Assembly (NCBI GenBank): GCA_000333235.1
Contig: CAPN01000051.1
Location: 620,001 to 684,000, forward strand
Origin: Pseudoalteromonas luteoviolacea B = ATCC 29581
GTDB lineage: Bacteria; Pseudomonadota; Gammaproteobacteria; Enterobacterales; Alteromonadaceae
Reading direction: 5' to 3'
Length of the DNA: 64,000 nt
Shown: one piece after another, positions 17,627 to 28,005 of the stretch
How the letters are laid out: every line of letters begins with the position of its first letter
How positions within the stretch are numbered: position 1 is the first letter of the stretch
Position numbers and translations under genes: made by a program
Notes under the pieces: model-generated
What the model was told of the DNA's origin: nothing
What the model saw: the letters and a program-made list of their open reading frames with translations, nothing else
Database searches by the model: none

Positions 17627-18784
17627 TTATAAAACGCTTTGCGCGCCTTCTGCCAAAATACGACGCGCAATAATCACGCGCATGATTTCATTCGTACCTT
17701 CTAGAATTTGATGAACACGTACATCACGGAAATGACGTTCTAGCGGGTACTCTTTAATGTAGCCGTAGCCACCGTGGATCTGCAGTGCTTCATCGCACAC
17801 TTTAAACCCAATGTCAGTTGCAAAGCGCTTAGCCATTGCACAGTAAGTAGTACGTTCTGCGTCTTTGTCATCCAATTTAAATGCCGCTAAACGGACCATC
17901 TGTCTTGCTGCAACAAGCTCGGTATTCATATCCGCTACTTTAAATTGTAATGCTTGGAAAGCTGCTAGCGGTTTACCAAATTGCTCGCGCTCCTGCATAT
18001 AGGCGATGGCAGTATTAAGCGCTTGTTGCGCCGTGCCAATTGAACAAGTCGCGATGTTGATCCGTCCACCGTCAAGACCCATCATTGCAAATTTAAATCC
18101 TTCGCCTTCTTTACCCAGTAAATTGTGCGCTGGGATCTTCACGTTTTCGAAGGTGATCAAACGGGTTGGTTGTGCATTCCAACCCATTTTTTCTTCCGCT
18201 TTACCATAAATTACACCTTCAGCATTCGCCGGAACAACGAAAGCAGAAATGCCTTTAGGCCCATCTTCCCCTGTTCGTGCCATTACGACTAAAACATCGG
18301 TTTCACCTGCGCCTGAAATAAACATTTTCGAGCCATTTAAAACATAATAGTCGCCATCACGCTGTGCTTTAGTTTTAAGCGATGCCGCATCAGAACCCGA
18401 ACCCGGCTCAGTTAAACAGTAGGACGCTAATAGTTCGCCCATAACAAGTTTATCAATGTATTCGCCTTGGGTTTGCTCTGTACCAAAGCTTGCAATCATC
18501 CACGTCGCCATATTGTGAATGGTGAGCATAGCTGTAGTCGCAGTACAACCCATCGCTAAGTTTTCAAAAATAATACTCGAATCGAGACGAGAAAGACCAA
18601 GGCCACCTGCTTCTTCTGGGGTGTAAAGGCCGCAAAAACCAAGTTCACCTGCTTTTTTAATAACGTCTTTTGGAAAAATGTGTTCTTGATCCCACTTCGC
18701 TGCATTCGGTGCCAGTTCACTCATGGCAAATTGATAAGCTGTTTCGGCGAACGCTTTTTGATCTTCGGTCATATTAAAGTTCAT
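17627..18784 (-). CDS. Acyl-CoA dehydrogenase, probable isobutyryl/2-methylbutyryl-CoA dehydrogenase
   Basis: A 385-residue FAD enzyme of the acyl-CoA dehydrogenase family. Visible blocks are YCLTEPGSGSDAASLKTKA (flavin/substrate), RLITFENVKIPAHNLLG, the QIHGGYGYIKEYPLERHFRDVR signature and EGTNEIMR, where the Glu before GTNE is the usual catalytic base of short-chain members. Within the valine operon, upstream of enoyl-CoA hydratase and HIBCH genes, the natural substrate is isobutyryl-CoA, with 2-methylbutyryl-CoA as a second candidate. An AGAGGT site precedes the ATG. The electron acceptor would be ETF, not encoded in this window. Confidence 0.88.
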   Translation of the reverse strand: MNFNMTEDQKAFAETAYQFAMSELAPNAAKWDQEHIFPKDVIKKAGELGFCGLYTPEEAGGLGLSRLDSSIIFENLAMGCTATTAMLTIHNMATWMIASFGTEQTQGEYIDKLVMGELLASYCLTEPGSGSDAASLKTKAQRDGDYYVLNGSKMFISGAGETDVLVVMARTGEDGPKGISAFVVPANAEGVIYGKAEEKMGWNAQPTRLITFENVKIPAHNLLGKEGEGFKFAMMGLDGGRINIATCSIGTAQQALNTAIAYMQEREQFGKPLAAFQALQFKVADMNTELVAARQMVRLAAFKLDDKDAERTTYCAMAKRFATDIGFKVCDEALQIHGGYGYIKEYPLERHFRDVRVHQILEGTNEIMRVIIARRILAEGAQSVL

Positions 18785-18890
18785 TGCGACCTCTTCTTCA
18801 GTTGTCTTAGTGCAGTCTACTGCTACTTAATTATTCTATTGGCTTATTAAACGGATTAAGGGCAGCGTAAGTGCTACCCTGTTTTAGCAA

Positions 18891-20381
18891 TTAACGTAGA
18901 TTAATGCTCATATTTGGACCGGTAACCGCTTCATCGTCAAACCATCGTGAAGTAACCGTTTTAGTTTCTGTGTAAAAACGAACACCTTGTTTACCATAGG
19001 TATGTTGATCACCGTAGAACGAGTTTTTCCAGCCGGTGAACGAGAAAAACGGCAATGGCACAGGAATTGGAATGTTAATCCCAACTTGGCCCACTTCGAT
19101 TTGTTGTTGGAACTTACGCGCTGCCGCACCACTTGCGGTAAACAATGACGTACCGTTACCGTATGGGTTACGATTAATCAGTGCAATCGCTTCATCCAGC
19201 GTATCGACAAATACACAACTTAATACTGGACCAAAGATTTCTTCTTTATAGATTGCCATTTCTTCGGTTACGTCGGTAAATAACGTTGGACCAACCCAGT
19301 TACCCGCTTCATAACCTTCAACAGTATAGTTGGAGCCATCAACTAAACACGTAGCACCTTCATCTTTACCACTTTGGATGAGGGATAAGATACGAGCTTT
19401 AGCCTGTGGTGTCGTTTGTGGGCCATATGCCGCTTTAGGATCATTCCACACACCTGGGCGAACATTTTCAAAGCCTTCTTTAATGTCTTCTACCCACTCT
19501 TTTGACGATCCAACAAATACCGCAACGGAGATCCCCATACAACGTTGACCACCCGCGCCTACAGACGCACCGACCAGGTTATTGATCGTCTGTGCTTTTG
19601 ACGCATCTGGCATTATCACCATGTGATTCTTTGCGCCAACACACGCTTGAACACGTTTCTTATGCTGTGTACCTTTGCTATAGATATAATGGCCAACATT
19701 ACAAGAGCCGACAAACGATACCGCTTTAATTTCTGGTGCTTCAAGTAGCTGATCGACTTGCGCTTTAGTACCGTGTACAACTTGAAGCACGCCTTTCGGT
19801 GCACCTGCTTGTTCAAATAATTCGACTAAACGCGTTGGTGTTAATGGGTCTTGCTCTGATGGTTTAAGCACGAACGTGTTACCACATACGATAGCCATTG
19901 GAAACATCCAAAGTGGTATCATCGCAGGGAAGTTGAAAGGTGTAATACCCGCGCACACACCTAATGGCTGAGTATAAGAATAGGTATCGATGTTGCGAGC
20001 AACGTTTTCAACCGTTTCGCCCATCATCATTGCAGGCGCATTTGCGGCTTGTTCAACCACTTCAATACCACGCCATACATCGCCTTTTGCGTCTTCAAAC
20101 GTTTTACCAAGTTCGTGACAAATAATAGTCGCAATTTCTTCTTGGTGCTCTTTGAGTAACGCGGCATATTTCATCATAATACGCGCACGCTCTGGCACTG
20201 GCACGTTACGCCAAGTTTTAAACGCTTCTTGTGCCGAATCAATTGCCGCCTTAACTTCAGCGTTTGTTGCGCAAGGCACTTTAGCTAATACTTCTTGGTT
20301 TGCTGGATTGACTACATCAATCCATTGTTCTGATTGTGACTGGACGAACTCGCCGCCAATGTATAATGGTACTTGGTGCAT
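18891..20381 (-). CDS. mmsA: Methylmalonate-semialdehyde dehydrogenase (CoA-acylating)
   Basis: Oxidatively decarboxylates methylmalonate semialdehyde to propionyl-CoA, the last step of the valine pathway. The 496-residue aldehyde dehydrogenase has the typical MmsA N terminus ([13 protein letters not shown]), [19 protein letters not shown], and the active-site segment GGQRCM with Cys281. The longest frame starts 11 codons earlier, but the ATG at 20381 has a strong GGGGAGG site. It follows the thiolase gene by 78 bases that contain a large inverted repeat, and precedes the acyl-CoA dehydrogenase by 106 bases. Confidence 0.95.
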   Translation of the reverse strand: MHQVPLYIGGEFVQSQSEQWIDVVNPANQEVLAKVPCATNAEVKAAIDSAQEAFKTWRNVPVPERARIMMKYAALLKEHQEEIATIICHELGKTFEDAKGDVWRGIEVVEQAANAPAMMMGETVENVARNIDTYSYTQPLGVCAGITPFNFPAMIPLWMFPMAIVCGNTFVLKPSEQDPLTPTRLVELFEQAGAPKGVLQVVHGTKAQVDQLLEAPEIKAVSFVGSCNVGHYIYSKGTQHKKRVQACVGAKNHMVIMPDASKAQTINNLVGASVGAGGQRCMGISVAVFVGSSKEWVEDIKEGFENVRPGVWNDPKAAYGPQTTPQAKARILSLIQSGKDEGATCLVDGSNYTVEGYEAGNWVGPTLFTDVTEEMAIYKEEIFGPVLSCVFVDTLDEAIALINRNPYGNGTSLFTASGAAARKFQQQIEVGQVGINIPIPVPLPFFSFTGWKNSFYGDQHTYGKQGVRFYTETKTVTSRWFDDEAVTGPNMSINLR

Positions 20382-20414
20382 AATGCACTCCTCCCCGGAT
20401 AACTTGATGACCAA

Positions 20415-20446
20415 AGCGCCGCTTGAAATTGTTATAATGCGGCGCT
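20415..20446 (-). repeat. Inverted repeat between thiolase and mmsA genes
   Basis: AGCGCCGC (20415-20422) and GCGGCGCT (20439-20446) are perfect 8-bp GC-rich arms separated by 16 AT-rich bases. It lies within the leftward operon just before the mmsA ribosome binding site. Only two T residues follow, so it is more likely an mRNA processing or stability hairpin, or a weak attenuator, than a full terminator. Confidence 0.6.
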
Positions 20447-20459
20447 GATGTAATTGAGA

Positions 20460-21638
20460 TTAGATTTCTACTGCCATAGCAACGGCTTCACCGCCACCAA
20501 TGCACAGTGATGCAATGCCTTTCGACTTGCCGTGATTTTTCAATGCATGGATAAGCGTAACTAAAATACGCGCGCCGCTTGCACCAATTGGATGACCGAG
20601 AGCACACGCGCCGCCATTGACGTTTACTTTGCTTGCGTCTAATTTCATTTCGTTTATGGCTAGCATTGTCACCATGGCGAATGCTTCATTAATTTCCCAA
20701 AGATCTACGTCGTTTTTCGACCATCCCGCTTTGTTCAGTACTTTTTCCATCGCACCAACTGGGGCTACAGTAAATTCTGCAGGCGCTTGAGAGTGAGTTG
20801 CATGAGCAACTATTTTACAAAGCGGTGTTAAGCCATGCTTTTTCGCTTCAGATTCGCTCATTAATACTAATGCCGCTGCGCCATCGGAAATCGATGAAGA
20901 ATTTGCTGCTGTAATCGTGCCGTCTTTTTTAAACGCTGGACGCAGTGAAGGAATTTTATCGGGACGAGCATTGCCTGGTGCTTCGTCTGTATCAACAGTG
21001 ACATCGCCTTTGCGAGTTTGCATGACTACCGGTGTTATTTCGTTTTTAAATGCACCTGTTTCAATTGCTGAGGTTGCTTTGGTTAAGGAATTTAGCGCGA
21101 ACTCATCCATTTGCTCACGTGTAATACCATATTGATCTGCCGTATCTTGAGCGAAACAACCCATCGCTTTATTTTCGTAAGCGTCTTCTAAGCCGTCAGC
21201 CATCATGTGATCTTTAATTTCGCCATGACCCATACGAAAACCGCCACGTGCTTTTGGCAGGAAGTAAGGGGCATTGGTCATGCTTTCCATTCCACCTGCA
21301 ATCGCAGATTCTATTGATCCTGCTTTAATTAAATCATGCGCGAACATGGCCGCTTTTAAACCAGAACCACACACTTTATTTATCGTCGTTGCACCAGTGG
21401 AGCGCGCAAGACCCGCATGCAGCATAGCTTGACGGGCTGGGGCTTGACCAAGACCTGCGGGTAACACACACCCCATCACTACTTCATCGATGGCATCTTG
21501 GTTTAAACCAGTTTGCGCCATCACGGCTTTAATTGCGATAGCGCCTAGCTCGGTTGCCTTGGCATCACTGAGCGCTCCCATAAAACCGCCCATAGGGGTA
21601 CGCTGTGCGGCAACAATTACAACAGATTCATTACTCAT
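20460..21638 (-). CDS. Acetyl-CoA C-acyltransferase (thiolase)
   Basis: A 392-residue biosynthetic/degradative thiolase II. It has the nucleophilic Cys90 in INKVCGSGLKA, the NEAFA block, GGACALGHPIGASGARI with the catalytic His, and the C-terminal CIGGGEAVA cysteine. It is the first gene of the leftward branched-chain operon, so it should split 2-methylacetoacetyl-CoA from isoleucine and acetoacetyl-CoA produced from leucine through the neighbouring rightward operon. An atoB-like name is possible but substrate range cannot be fixed from sequence. The control region upstream carries LiuR-like palindromes. Confidence 0.92.
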   Translation of the reverse strand: MSNESVVIVAAQRTPMGGFMGALSDAKATELGAIAIKAVMAQTGLNQDAIDEVVMGCVLPAGLGQAPARQAMLHAGLARSTGATTINKVCGSGLKAAMFAHDLIKAGSIESAIAGGMESMTNAPYFLPKARGGFRMGHGEIKDHMMADGLEDAYENKAMGCFAQDTADQYGITREQMDEFALNSLTKATSAIETGAFKNEITPVVMQTRKGDVTVDTDEAPGNARPDKIPSLRPAFKKDGTITAANSSSISDGAAALVLMSESEAKKHGLTPLCKIVAHATHSQAPAEFTVAPVGAMEKVLNKAGWSKNDVDLWEINEAFAMVTMLAINEMKLDASKVNVNGGACALGHPIGASGARILVTLIHALKNHGKSKGIASLCIGGGEAVAMAVEI

Positions 21639-21798
21639 TACTTTCTCCTATTCAACAAACGCGTTTTCGCTCGCTTTTCCTTTACTTACGTACTGCTAAG
21701 TAGTTGAATAGAGAGTAGCAGACACGTGTTGCAAGTTCGTGGCGGTTTAACCGTTTGTTGCGAATCACTGATACATTAATGGTTTGAGCATACCTAAT

Positions 21799-21822
21799 AT
21801 TTACGTTTACGCCAACGTAAAT
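21799..21822. promoter_or_regulatory. Putative LiuR operator, thiolase/mms side
   Basis: ATTTACGTT (21799-21807) and AACGTAAAT (21814-21822) are perfect 9-bp inverted arms with a 6-base spacer. The arms carry the same TTTACGT core as the site by liuR. On the minus strand a TTTACG -35-like element and TATTAG -10-like element flank or overlap it, the geometry expected for a MerR-family operator, which normally sits between -35 and -10. Confidence 0.65.
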
Positions 21823-21971
21823 CTAAAAAGTGCAATTTGCAAAGCACTTAAACTGTAAACTTTGCTTGCCCCTGACTGTCATTTTAATGAGACATAGCGT
21901 GGTTTTTGTGCATATAACACCGCCTTAATGGCCTCCTACTACAAGACCAAAGTATTAATTCCTTCGATTGC

Positions 21972-22000
21972 TTTACCTTTACGTAAACTTCACTTATATT
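21972..22000 (+). promoter_or_regulatory. Putative liuR promoter with embedded LiuR operator
   Basis: TTTACC (21972-21977) and TATATT (21995-22000), 17 bases apart, make a plausible -35/-10 pair. The palindrome TTTACGTAAA (21978-21987) lies inside the spacer, as is usual for MerR-type regulators. The start codon of liuR is 36 bases downstream of the -10. This suggests autoregulation of liuR and the liuABCDE genes behind it. Confidence 0.65.
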
Positions 22001-22035
22001 GAACCTAATTAGTAGTAAATTACAACTCAATTAAG

Positions 22036-22431
22036 ATGAAGCAAGACATTAACGAACCAACGTATTCGATAAGCGACCTCGCAAAAGAGTTTGACATCAC
22101 CACGCGCAGCATTCGCTTTTACGAAGATCAAGGACTACTTTCTCCAGTACGCCACGGACAAACGCGTATCTACTCGAAACGCGATAAAGTCCGTCTTAAG
22201 CTTATTTTGCGTGGCAAACGCTTAGGGTTTTCGCTTGCAGAAACTGGCCGTTTGTTTGAATTGTATGACGCAGATAAAAGTAGCGCGAAGCAATTAAAAA
22301 CCATGTTGGATTTGATCAATCAGAAAAAAGCCGATCTCAATCAACAGATGGACGACATTAAAGTAGTTTTAATGGAGCTGGTCACTGCCGAGCGCCGTTG
22401 TCGCGATACATTAAAAGATTTAGATAAATAG
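22036..22431 (+). CDS. liuR: MerR-family regulator of branched-chain amino acid catabolism LiuR
   Basis: A 131-residue MerR-type protein: an N-terminal winged helix-turn-helix ([48 protein letters not shown], about 10-57), followed by a long dimerisation helix (about 75-120, [18 protein letters not shown]). No metal-binding cysteine pair like that of MerR or CueR is present near the end, matching the LiuR branch that responds to acyl-CoA-type signals. It is first in the liu operon, and the palindromes in its own promoter and before the divergent thiolase gene support it as the regulator of both. Confidence 0.9.
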   Translation: MKQDINEPTYSISDLAKEFDITTRSIRFYEDQGLLSPVRHGQTRIYSKRDKVRLKLILRGKRLGFSLAETGRLFELYDADKSSAKQLKTMLDLINQKKADLNQQMDDIKVVLMELVTAERRCRDTLKDLDK

Positions 22432-22453
22432 ACTCTCACAACAGGATAATCCC

Positions 22454-23629
22454 ATGAGCACAGTATCATTATATAAAGAATTGAATTTTGGACTTGGCGA
22501 AACCGCTGACATGATCCGTGGCCACGTGAATGAGTTCGCCAGTCAAGAAGTCGCACCATTGGCTGAAAAAACTGACTTAGACAACAGTTTTCCAAATCAA
22601 CTTTGGCCACAGTTTGGTGACATGGGATTACTTGGCATCACGGTACCTGAAGAATTCGGAGGTTCTGGTCTTGGCTATTTAGAGCATGTCATCGCAATGG
22701 AAGAAATTAGCCGTGCTAGCGCATCGATTGGCCTAAGTTATGGTGCGCATTCTAACCTATGCGTGAACCAAATTAATCGCAATGGCAACGCAGAACAAAA
22801 AGCAAAATACTTGCCTAAGTTAATTTCTGGCGAACACATTGGTGCACTGGCTATGAGTGAGCCAAATGCAGGTTCAGACGTTGTTTCAATGAAGCTCAAA
22901 GCGGAAAAACAAGGCGATAAGTACATTTTAAACGGCAACAAAATGTGGATCACAAACGGCCCGGATGCAGACGTTTTTGTGATTTATGCAAAAACCGACA
23001 TTAATGCGGGTCCAAAAGGGATCACGGCATTTATCGTCGAGCGTACGTTCTCTGGTTTCTCGACTGCACAGAAATTAGATAAATTAGGGATGCGTGGCTC
23101 AAATACCTGCGAACTCGTTTTTGAAAACTGTGAAGTTCCTGCAGAAAATATCTTAGGCAACCTAAATGAAGGCGTTAAGGTATTAATGAGCGGCTTAGAT
23201 TACGAGCGTGTTGTTTTAGCAGGCGGCCCACTAGGCATCATGCAAGCTTGTATGGACGTTGTTGTGCCTTACATTCACGAACGAAAGCAATTTAATCAAT
23301 CAATCGGTGAGTTCCAGCTAATCCAAGGTAAAGTAGCCGACATGTATACCCAAATGAATGCCGCTCGTTCTTATGTTTATACCGTTGCGAAGGCATGTGA
23401 TCGCGGTGAAACCACACGTAAAGATGCCGCTGGCGCTATCCTCTATGCCGCCGAGTTAGCAACTAAAATGGCGCTAGACGCTATCCAAATCCTAGGCGGA
23501 AATGGATACATTAATGAATACGCGACAGGTCGATTGCTACGTGATGCTAAGCTCTATGAAATCGGGGCAGGTACGTCTGAAATTCGTCGTATGCTGATTG
23601 GTCGTGAGTTATTCAACGAAAGTCGCTAA
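22454..23629 (+). CDS. liuA: Isovaleryl-CoA dehydrogenase
   Basis: First committed dehydrogenation of leucine breakdown, isovaleryl-CoA to 3-methylcrotonyl-CoA. The 391-residue FAD protein has the isovaleryl-CoA-specific catalytic glutamate in [15 protein letters not shown] (Glu251), where other short-chain dehydrogenases have their base near the C terminus; that usual position here reads GAGTSEIRR. The flavin blocks [17 protein letters not shown] and [19 protein letters not shown] are intact. It is 22 bases after liuR and 9 bases before liuB. Confidence 0.95.
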   Translation: MSTVSLYKELNFGLGETADMIRGHVNEFASQEVAPLAEKTDLDNSFPNQLWPQFGDMGLLGITVPEEFGGSGLGYLEHVIAMEEISRASASIGLSYGAHSNLCVNQINRNGNAEQKAKYLPKLISGEHIGALAMSEPNAGSDVVSMKLKAEKQGDKYILNGNKMWITNGPDADVFVIYAKTDINAGPKGITAFIVERTFSGFSTAQKLDKLGMRGSNTCELVFENCEVPAENILGNLNEGVKVLMSGLDYERVVLAGGPLGIMQACMDVVVPYIHERKQFNQSIGEFQLIQGKVADMYTQMNAARSYVYTVAKACDRGETTRKDAAGAILYAAELATKMALDAIQILGGNGYINEYATGRLLRDAKLYEIGAGTSEIRRMLIGRELFNESR

Positions 23630-23638
23630 GGTCTCGCT

Positions 23639-25246
23639 ATGACAGTATTAAAATCGACGGTCAATATTCACGACCCACAATTCAAAGAAAAAGCAAACGC
23701 CATGTCAGCCCTTGTGGCTGACTTGCGAGAAAAAGTGTCAATGCTTAGCCAAGGCGGCGGCGCCGCGCTGATTGAACGACACGAAAGTCGCGGGAAATTG
23801 TTTGTCCGTGATCGGATCAATACCCTTCTTGATGAAGGTTCACCGTTTCTAGAGATCGGCCAATTCGCCGCTTTTGGCGTATATGAGCAAGACATACCAT
23901 GCGCCGGTGTCGTAGCCGGGATTGGCCGGGTAAAAGGCATCGAATGCATGATTGTTGCAAATGACGCAACAGTAAAAGGCGGCACGTATTTCCCGATTAC
24001 AGTAAAAAAACACCTTCGTGCGCAAGAAATTGCAGAGCGTTGTCATCTCCCGTGTATTTATCTCGTTGACTCAGGTGGCGCTAACCTTCCTGAACAAGAT
24101 GAAGTATTCCCTGACAAACTCCATTTCGGCCGGATCTTTTACAACCAAGCACGCATGTCAGCAAAAGGCATTCCACAGATTGCGGTCGTTATGGGACTCT
24201 GTACAGCCGGTGGTGCGTATGTTCCGGCCATGGCAGATGAAAGCATTATCGTAAAAGAACAAGGGACTATTTTCTTAGCAGGACCACCTCTTGTTAAAGC
24301 GGCAACCGGTGAAGAAGTGAGCGCTGAAGAACTCGGCGGTGCCGATGTGCATTGCAAGGTTTCCGGTGTTGCTGACCATTATGCAGAAAATGACCAACAT
24401 GCGCTCTCTATAGCTCGTCAATGTATTTCACGTTTAAACCATGTCCGCCCAACCGCGCCTTTGTTAAAAGAAATCAACGCACCGCGCTATGACATTAATG
24501 AAATCTACGGCATTGTCGGTACCGACTTGAAAAAGCCATTTGACGTTCGCGAAGTGATAGCACGTATCGTCGACGATTCTCAGTTTGATGAATTTAAACG
24601 TTTCTTTGGGGAAACCTTAGTGACTGGCTTTGCAGAGATTTTTGGTCACCCTGTCGGAATAGTCGCAAACAATGGCATATTATTTTCTGAGTCTGCGCAA
24701 AAAGGCGCACATTTTATCGAACTATGTGCGCAGCGTAATATTCCCCTGATCTTCTTGCAAAATATTACAGGCTTTATGGTGGGCAAAAAATACGAAGCAG
24801 AAGGGATTGCAAAGCACGGCGCTAAAATGGTTACTGCCGTTTCGTGTGCAGATGTACCGAAATTTACCGTATTAATTGGCGGGTCTTACGGGGCTGGCAA
24901 CTATGGAATGTGTGGGCGAGCCTATGAACCAACCATGATGTGGATGTGGCCAAACGCTCGAATTTCAGTCATGGGTGGTGAGCAAGCCGCGGGAGTGTTA
25001 ACCCAAGTTCGCCAAGATGGCCTTGCACGAAAAGGACAAGCCATGAGCGATCAAGAAGTGGCTGAATTTAAGAAACCGATTATTGAACAATACGAAAAGC
25101 AAGGTCACCCTTATTACGCAAGTGCTCGCTTGTGGGACGACGGTATTATTGACCCTGCTGATACTAGAACCGTACTTGGACTTGCTTTAGAGGCTGCTGC
25201 AAATGCACCAACACGCGAATCTAAGTTTGGTGTATTTAGAATGTAA
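23639..25246 (+). CDS. liuB: Methylcrotonoyl-CoA carboxylase carboxyltransferase (beta) subunit
   Basis: Transfers CO2 from biotin to 3-methylcrotonyl-CoA. The 535-residue subunit has two crotonase-fold carboxyltransferase halves. The first contains [22 protein letters not shown] and [18 protein letters not shown]; the second contains [24 protein letters not shown] and [18 protein letters not shown], all characteristic of MCC beta rather than propionyl-CoA carboxylase. The partner biotin subunit is liuD two genes on. The stop is followed at 10 bases by the liuC GTG start. Confidence 0.96.
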   Translation: MTVLKSTVNIHDPQFKEKANAMSALVADLREKVSMLSQGGGAALIERHESRGKLFVRDRINTLLDEGSPFLEIGQFAAFGVYEQDIPCAGVVAGIGRVKGIECMIVANDATVKGGTYFPITVKKHLRAQEIAERCHLPCIYLVDSGGANLPEQDEVFPDKLHFGRIFYNQARMSAKGIPQIAVVMGLCTAGGAYVPAMADESIIVKEQGTIFLAGPPLVKAATGEEVSAEELGGADVHCKVSGVADHYAENDQHALSIARQCISRLNHVRPTAPLLKEINAPRYDINEIYGIVGTDLKKPFDVREVIARIVDDSQFDEFKRFFGETLVTGFAEIFGHPVGIVANNGILFSESAQKGAHFIELCAQRNIPLIFLQNITGFMVGKKYEAEGIAKHGAKMVTAVSCADVPKFTVLIGGSYGAGNYGMCGRAYEPTMMWMWPNARISVMGGEQAAGVLTQVRQDGLARKGQAMSDQEVAEFKKPIIEQYEKQGHPYYASARLWDDGIIDPADTRTVLGLALEAAANAPTRESKFGVFRM

Positions 25247-25256
25247 GGAGGCGAAT

Positions 25257-26045
25257 GTGTCTGTCACATTAACAATAACAAAAAGCAAAGTCGCCCTGTT
25301 GGTTCTAAGTCGTCCAGAGAAGCACAATGCGTTTAATAGTGAAGTGATTGCTGAACTAATTCAAAACATTGAGTACGCCAGTACGTTAGACATTCGCGCG
25401 TTAGTCTTTAAAACAGAAGGTAAACATTTTTCGGCTGGCGCTGATTTAGGTTGGATGAAGTCCATGGCGGCGAATAACTACCAAGAAAACGTCGCGGACT
25501 CTATGGAACTAGCAAAATTGATGCACGTGTTGGCAACGTGCCCTCACCCTACTCTTTGCTTGGTTCAGGGAGCTGCATTTGGGGGCGCACTTGGGCTAAT
25601 TTCCTGTTGTGACATCGCCGTCGCGACACCCGATGCGAAGTTTTGCTTAAGCGAAGTTAAGTTAGGCCTGATTCCCGCCGTAATTAGTCCTTATGTCATC
25701 AAAGCGATTGGCGAGCGTCAAGCTCGGCGTTATTTCCTGACGGCTGAGGTGTTCGACGCAGAACAAGCACTTGCCATGGGACTATTACATGCCGTCAGTG
25801 GAGATTTGGCGCTTAGCCAAGCGCATTTTATCGATACCATACTTAATAACGGTCCTGCGGCAGTGAAAAGTGCAAAATCACTCATTAGTGAGGTTGGCGG
25901 TCATCCAATTGATGAACAACTTATAGCCCATACGGCCAAACGCATCGCTGAAATTCGTGTTAGTCACGAAGGACAAGAAGGGCTCACCGCGTTTTTTGAA
26001 AAACGATCACCTGCATGGCAACAAAACACAGCAACTAAGGGCTAA
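25257..26045 (+). CDS. liuC: Methylglutaconyl-CoA hydratase
   Basis: Hydrates 3-methylglutaconyl-CoA to HMG-CoA. The 262-residue crotonase has HFSAGADLGWMKSM, the sequence QGAAFGGALGLISCCDIAVA and EVKLGLIPAVISPYVIKAIG, which is a LiuC/AUH pattern. I placed the start at the GTG at 25257: it has a perfect AAGGAGG site (25246-25252) and gives the usual N terminus SVTLTITKSKVALLVLSRPEKHNAF. The longer frame from 25203 would overlap liuB. Located between liuB and liuD as in other gammaproteobacterial liu operons. Confidence 0.93.
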   Translation: MSVTLTITKSKVALLVLSRPEKHNAFNSEVIAELIQNIEYASTLDIRALVFKTEGKHFSAGADLGWMKSMAANNYQENVADSMELAKLMHVLATCPHPTLCLVQGAAFGGALGLISCCDIAVATPDAKFCLSEVKLGLIPAVISPYVIKAIGERQARRYFLTAEVFDAEQALAMGLLHAVSGDLALSQAHFIDTILNNGPAAVKSAKSLISEVGGHPIDEQLIAHTAKRIAEIRVSHEGQEGLTAFFEKRSPAWQQNTATKG

Positions 26046-26047
26046 TC

Positions 26048-28000
26048 ATGTTAAAAAAAATTCTCATTGCAAACCGTGGTGAAATCGCATGCCGGATCAT
26101 GCGCACCGCGAAGTCGCTCGGGATGACGACTGTCGCTGTGTATTCAGACGCTGATGCCAACGCCCAGCACGTTAAATTGGCTGATGAGGCATATCATATC
26201 GGTGCTGCACCTACCAAAGAATCGTATCTAGTTGCAGATAAAATTTTGCAAGTGGCCAAAATGGCCAATGCGGATTGTGTCCACCCTGGTTATGGTTTTC
26301 TTTCTGAAAATGAGACGTTTGCTAATGCGTGCGAAAAGGCCGGTATTGCGTTTATAGGACCACCTACCTCTGCAATCGAAGCAATGGGTTCGAAAACCCG
26401 TGCAAAGGAGATCATGGCTGCTGCCAATGTCCCTCTAGTACCGGGTTATTATGGACAACAGCAAGACACGAATTTTCTTGTTTCTGAAGCGCAAAAAGTA
26501 GGTTTCCCTGTCTTAATCAAAGCGGCTTACGGTGGCGGTGGTAAAGGCATGCGGGTAGTTCGCCAACAAAGTGAATTTATTGCCGCGCTTGAGGGGGCTA
26601 AGCGAGAAGCAAAAGCCAGTTTTGGAAACGACCTCGTGCTATTAGAGCGTTTTGTTGACAAACCTCGTCACGTAGAAGTCCAAGTTTTTGCCGATAATCA
26701 CGGTAATGCAATTTATCTCGGTGATCGCGATTGCTCGTTACAACGCCGTCATCAAAAAGTGATTGAAGAGGCACCTGCTCCAGGATTAAGTGATGCGCTA
26801 CGAATAGCAATGGGCGAAGCGGCAGTTCGATGTGCAAAAGCGATTAATTATCGCGGTGCTGGGACAGTCGAGTTTTTACTGTGTGGCGACGAATTCTTCT
26901 TCATGGAAATGAATACACGTCTGCAAGTTGAACACCCTATCACCGAGATGGTTACCGGTCTTGACTTAGTTGCATGGCAAATTGCTGTAGCAAATGGCGA
27001 GCCACTCACGCTTACACAAGATCAAGTTACCCTATCGGGTCATAGCTTCGAGGCACGAATTTACGCGGAAGACCCTGTCGAAGCGTTTATGCCATGTTCT
27101 GGTACATTAACCCATTTATCTTTCCCGAATACTGGAACTGGCGTTCGAATTGATACTGGGGTGCAAAGTGGGGATGAGATCAGTTCGTTTTATGATCCAA
27201 TGATTGCGAAACTAATCGTGCATGGTCCAACACGCGAAGTCGCACTGGCCAAATTAAGTAGCGCACTTGAAAAAACCCATTTGGCCGGGCTAAAAAGTAA
27301 CATTGCTTTCTTACATCATTTAGCAAACCACCCTACTTTTCAAGCCGGTGCCCCGGATACCCATTTTATAGATACGCAAACCGACGTGTTGACGCATTTT
27401 TCTGTGCCAACGGATACCTTACGGACACTGGCTGCAATGGCCTATCTGCTGCATCTTAATCCTTGCAATAAAACACCTTGGCAATCATTAGGGTTTAGGT
27501 TAAATCAAGATTCGCAAGTCGAGATCCCATTTTTGAGTGCTCAACTTAAAGCAACACAAAAGTCGCATGGAGTGAATTCGACATGGGTTTTAATGCTTAA
27601 TGAGTCTTCCGTTGAAGTTTCTGGCGATTTAAAAGGCACAACATTAAGCGCTCGTATTGATGGCAAGCAAATTAAGGCCAATGTTGTGATTGAAAACTGT
27701 TCAATTACTGTTATGTTCGGATCTCATCAACATACTGAAGAACTTGTCTCGAAACACTACGTCAGTGAACACGAGCACGAGTCTGCTCCTCTTGCTGCTC
27801 CGCTTAATGGTACCGTTGTTAAGCATCTTAAAGCGATTGGGGCAGAAGTGAAAAAGGGCGACGCTGTGGTAGTTATTGAAGCAATGAAAATGGAATACAC
27901 GCTAACAGCACCGTTTAACGGCACACTCACCTCATATTGTTTTGCTGAGGGTGAACTTGTCAGTCATGGCGCAATGCTTGCGATCGTTGAAGCGGAGTAA
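26048..28000 (+). CDS. liuD: Methylcrotonoyl-CoA carboxylase biotin-carrier (alpha) subunit
   Basis: The 650-residue biotin-dependent subunit. It has a biotin carboxylase domain (about 1-450) beginning KILIANRGEIACRIMRTAKSLG, with the ATP-grasp glycine loop GGGGKGMR, RDCSLQRRHQKVIEEAPAP and MNTRLQVEHPITEMVTGLD, then a linker domain and a C-terminal biotinyl domain with the EAMKMEY motif in which Lys614 carries biotin. It carboxylates biotin with bicarbonate and ATP and hands it to LiuB. It begins 2 bases after liuC and ends 5 before liuE. Confidence 0.96.
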   Translation: MLKKILIANRGEIACRIMRTAKSLGMTTVAVYSDADANAQHVKLADEAYHIGAAPTKESYLVADKILQVAKMANADCVHPGYGFLSENETFANACEKAGIAFIGPPTSAIEAMGSKTRAKEIMAAANVPLVPGYYGQQQDTNFLVSEAQKVGFPVLIKAAYGGGGKGMRVVRQQSEFIAALEGAKREAKASFGNDLVLLERFVDKPRHVEVQVFADNHGNAIYLGDRDCSLQRRHQKVIEEAPAPGLSDALRIAMGEAAVRCAKAINYRGAGTVEFLLCGDEFFFMEMNTRLQVEHPITEMVTGLDLVAWQIAVANGEPLTLTQDQVTLSGHSFEARIYAEDPVEAFMPCSGTLTHLSFPNTGTGVRIDTGVQSGDEISSFYDPMIAKLIVHGPTREVALAKLSSALEKTHLAGLKSNIAFLHHLANHPTFQAGAPDTHFIDTQTDVLTHFSVPTDTLRTLAAMAYLLHLNPCNKTPWQSLGFRLNQDSQVEIPFLSAQLKATQKSHGVNSTWVLMLNESSVEVSGDLKGTTLSARIDGKQIKANVVIENCSITVMFGSHQHTEELVSKHYVSEHEHESAPLAAPLNGTVVKHLKAIGAEVKKGDAVVVIEAMKMEYTLTAPFNGTLTSYCFAEGELVSHGAMLAIVEAE

Positions 28001-28005
28001 AGCTA

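Larger units (their letters stand above)
21639..22035. promoter_or_regulatory. Divergent control region of the valine/isoleucine and leucine operons
   Basis: A 397-bp AT-rich gap between the two divergent operons. I find no open frame worth calling. It contains one long palindrome near the leftward gene and one near liuR (listed separately), both with a TTTACGTwAA-type core typical of LiuR operators, and a probable sigma70 promoter for liuR. Confidence 0.75.
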
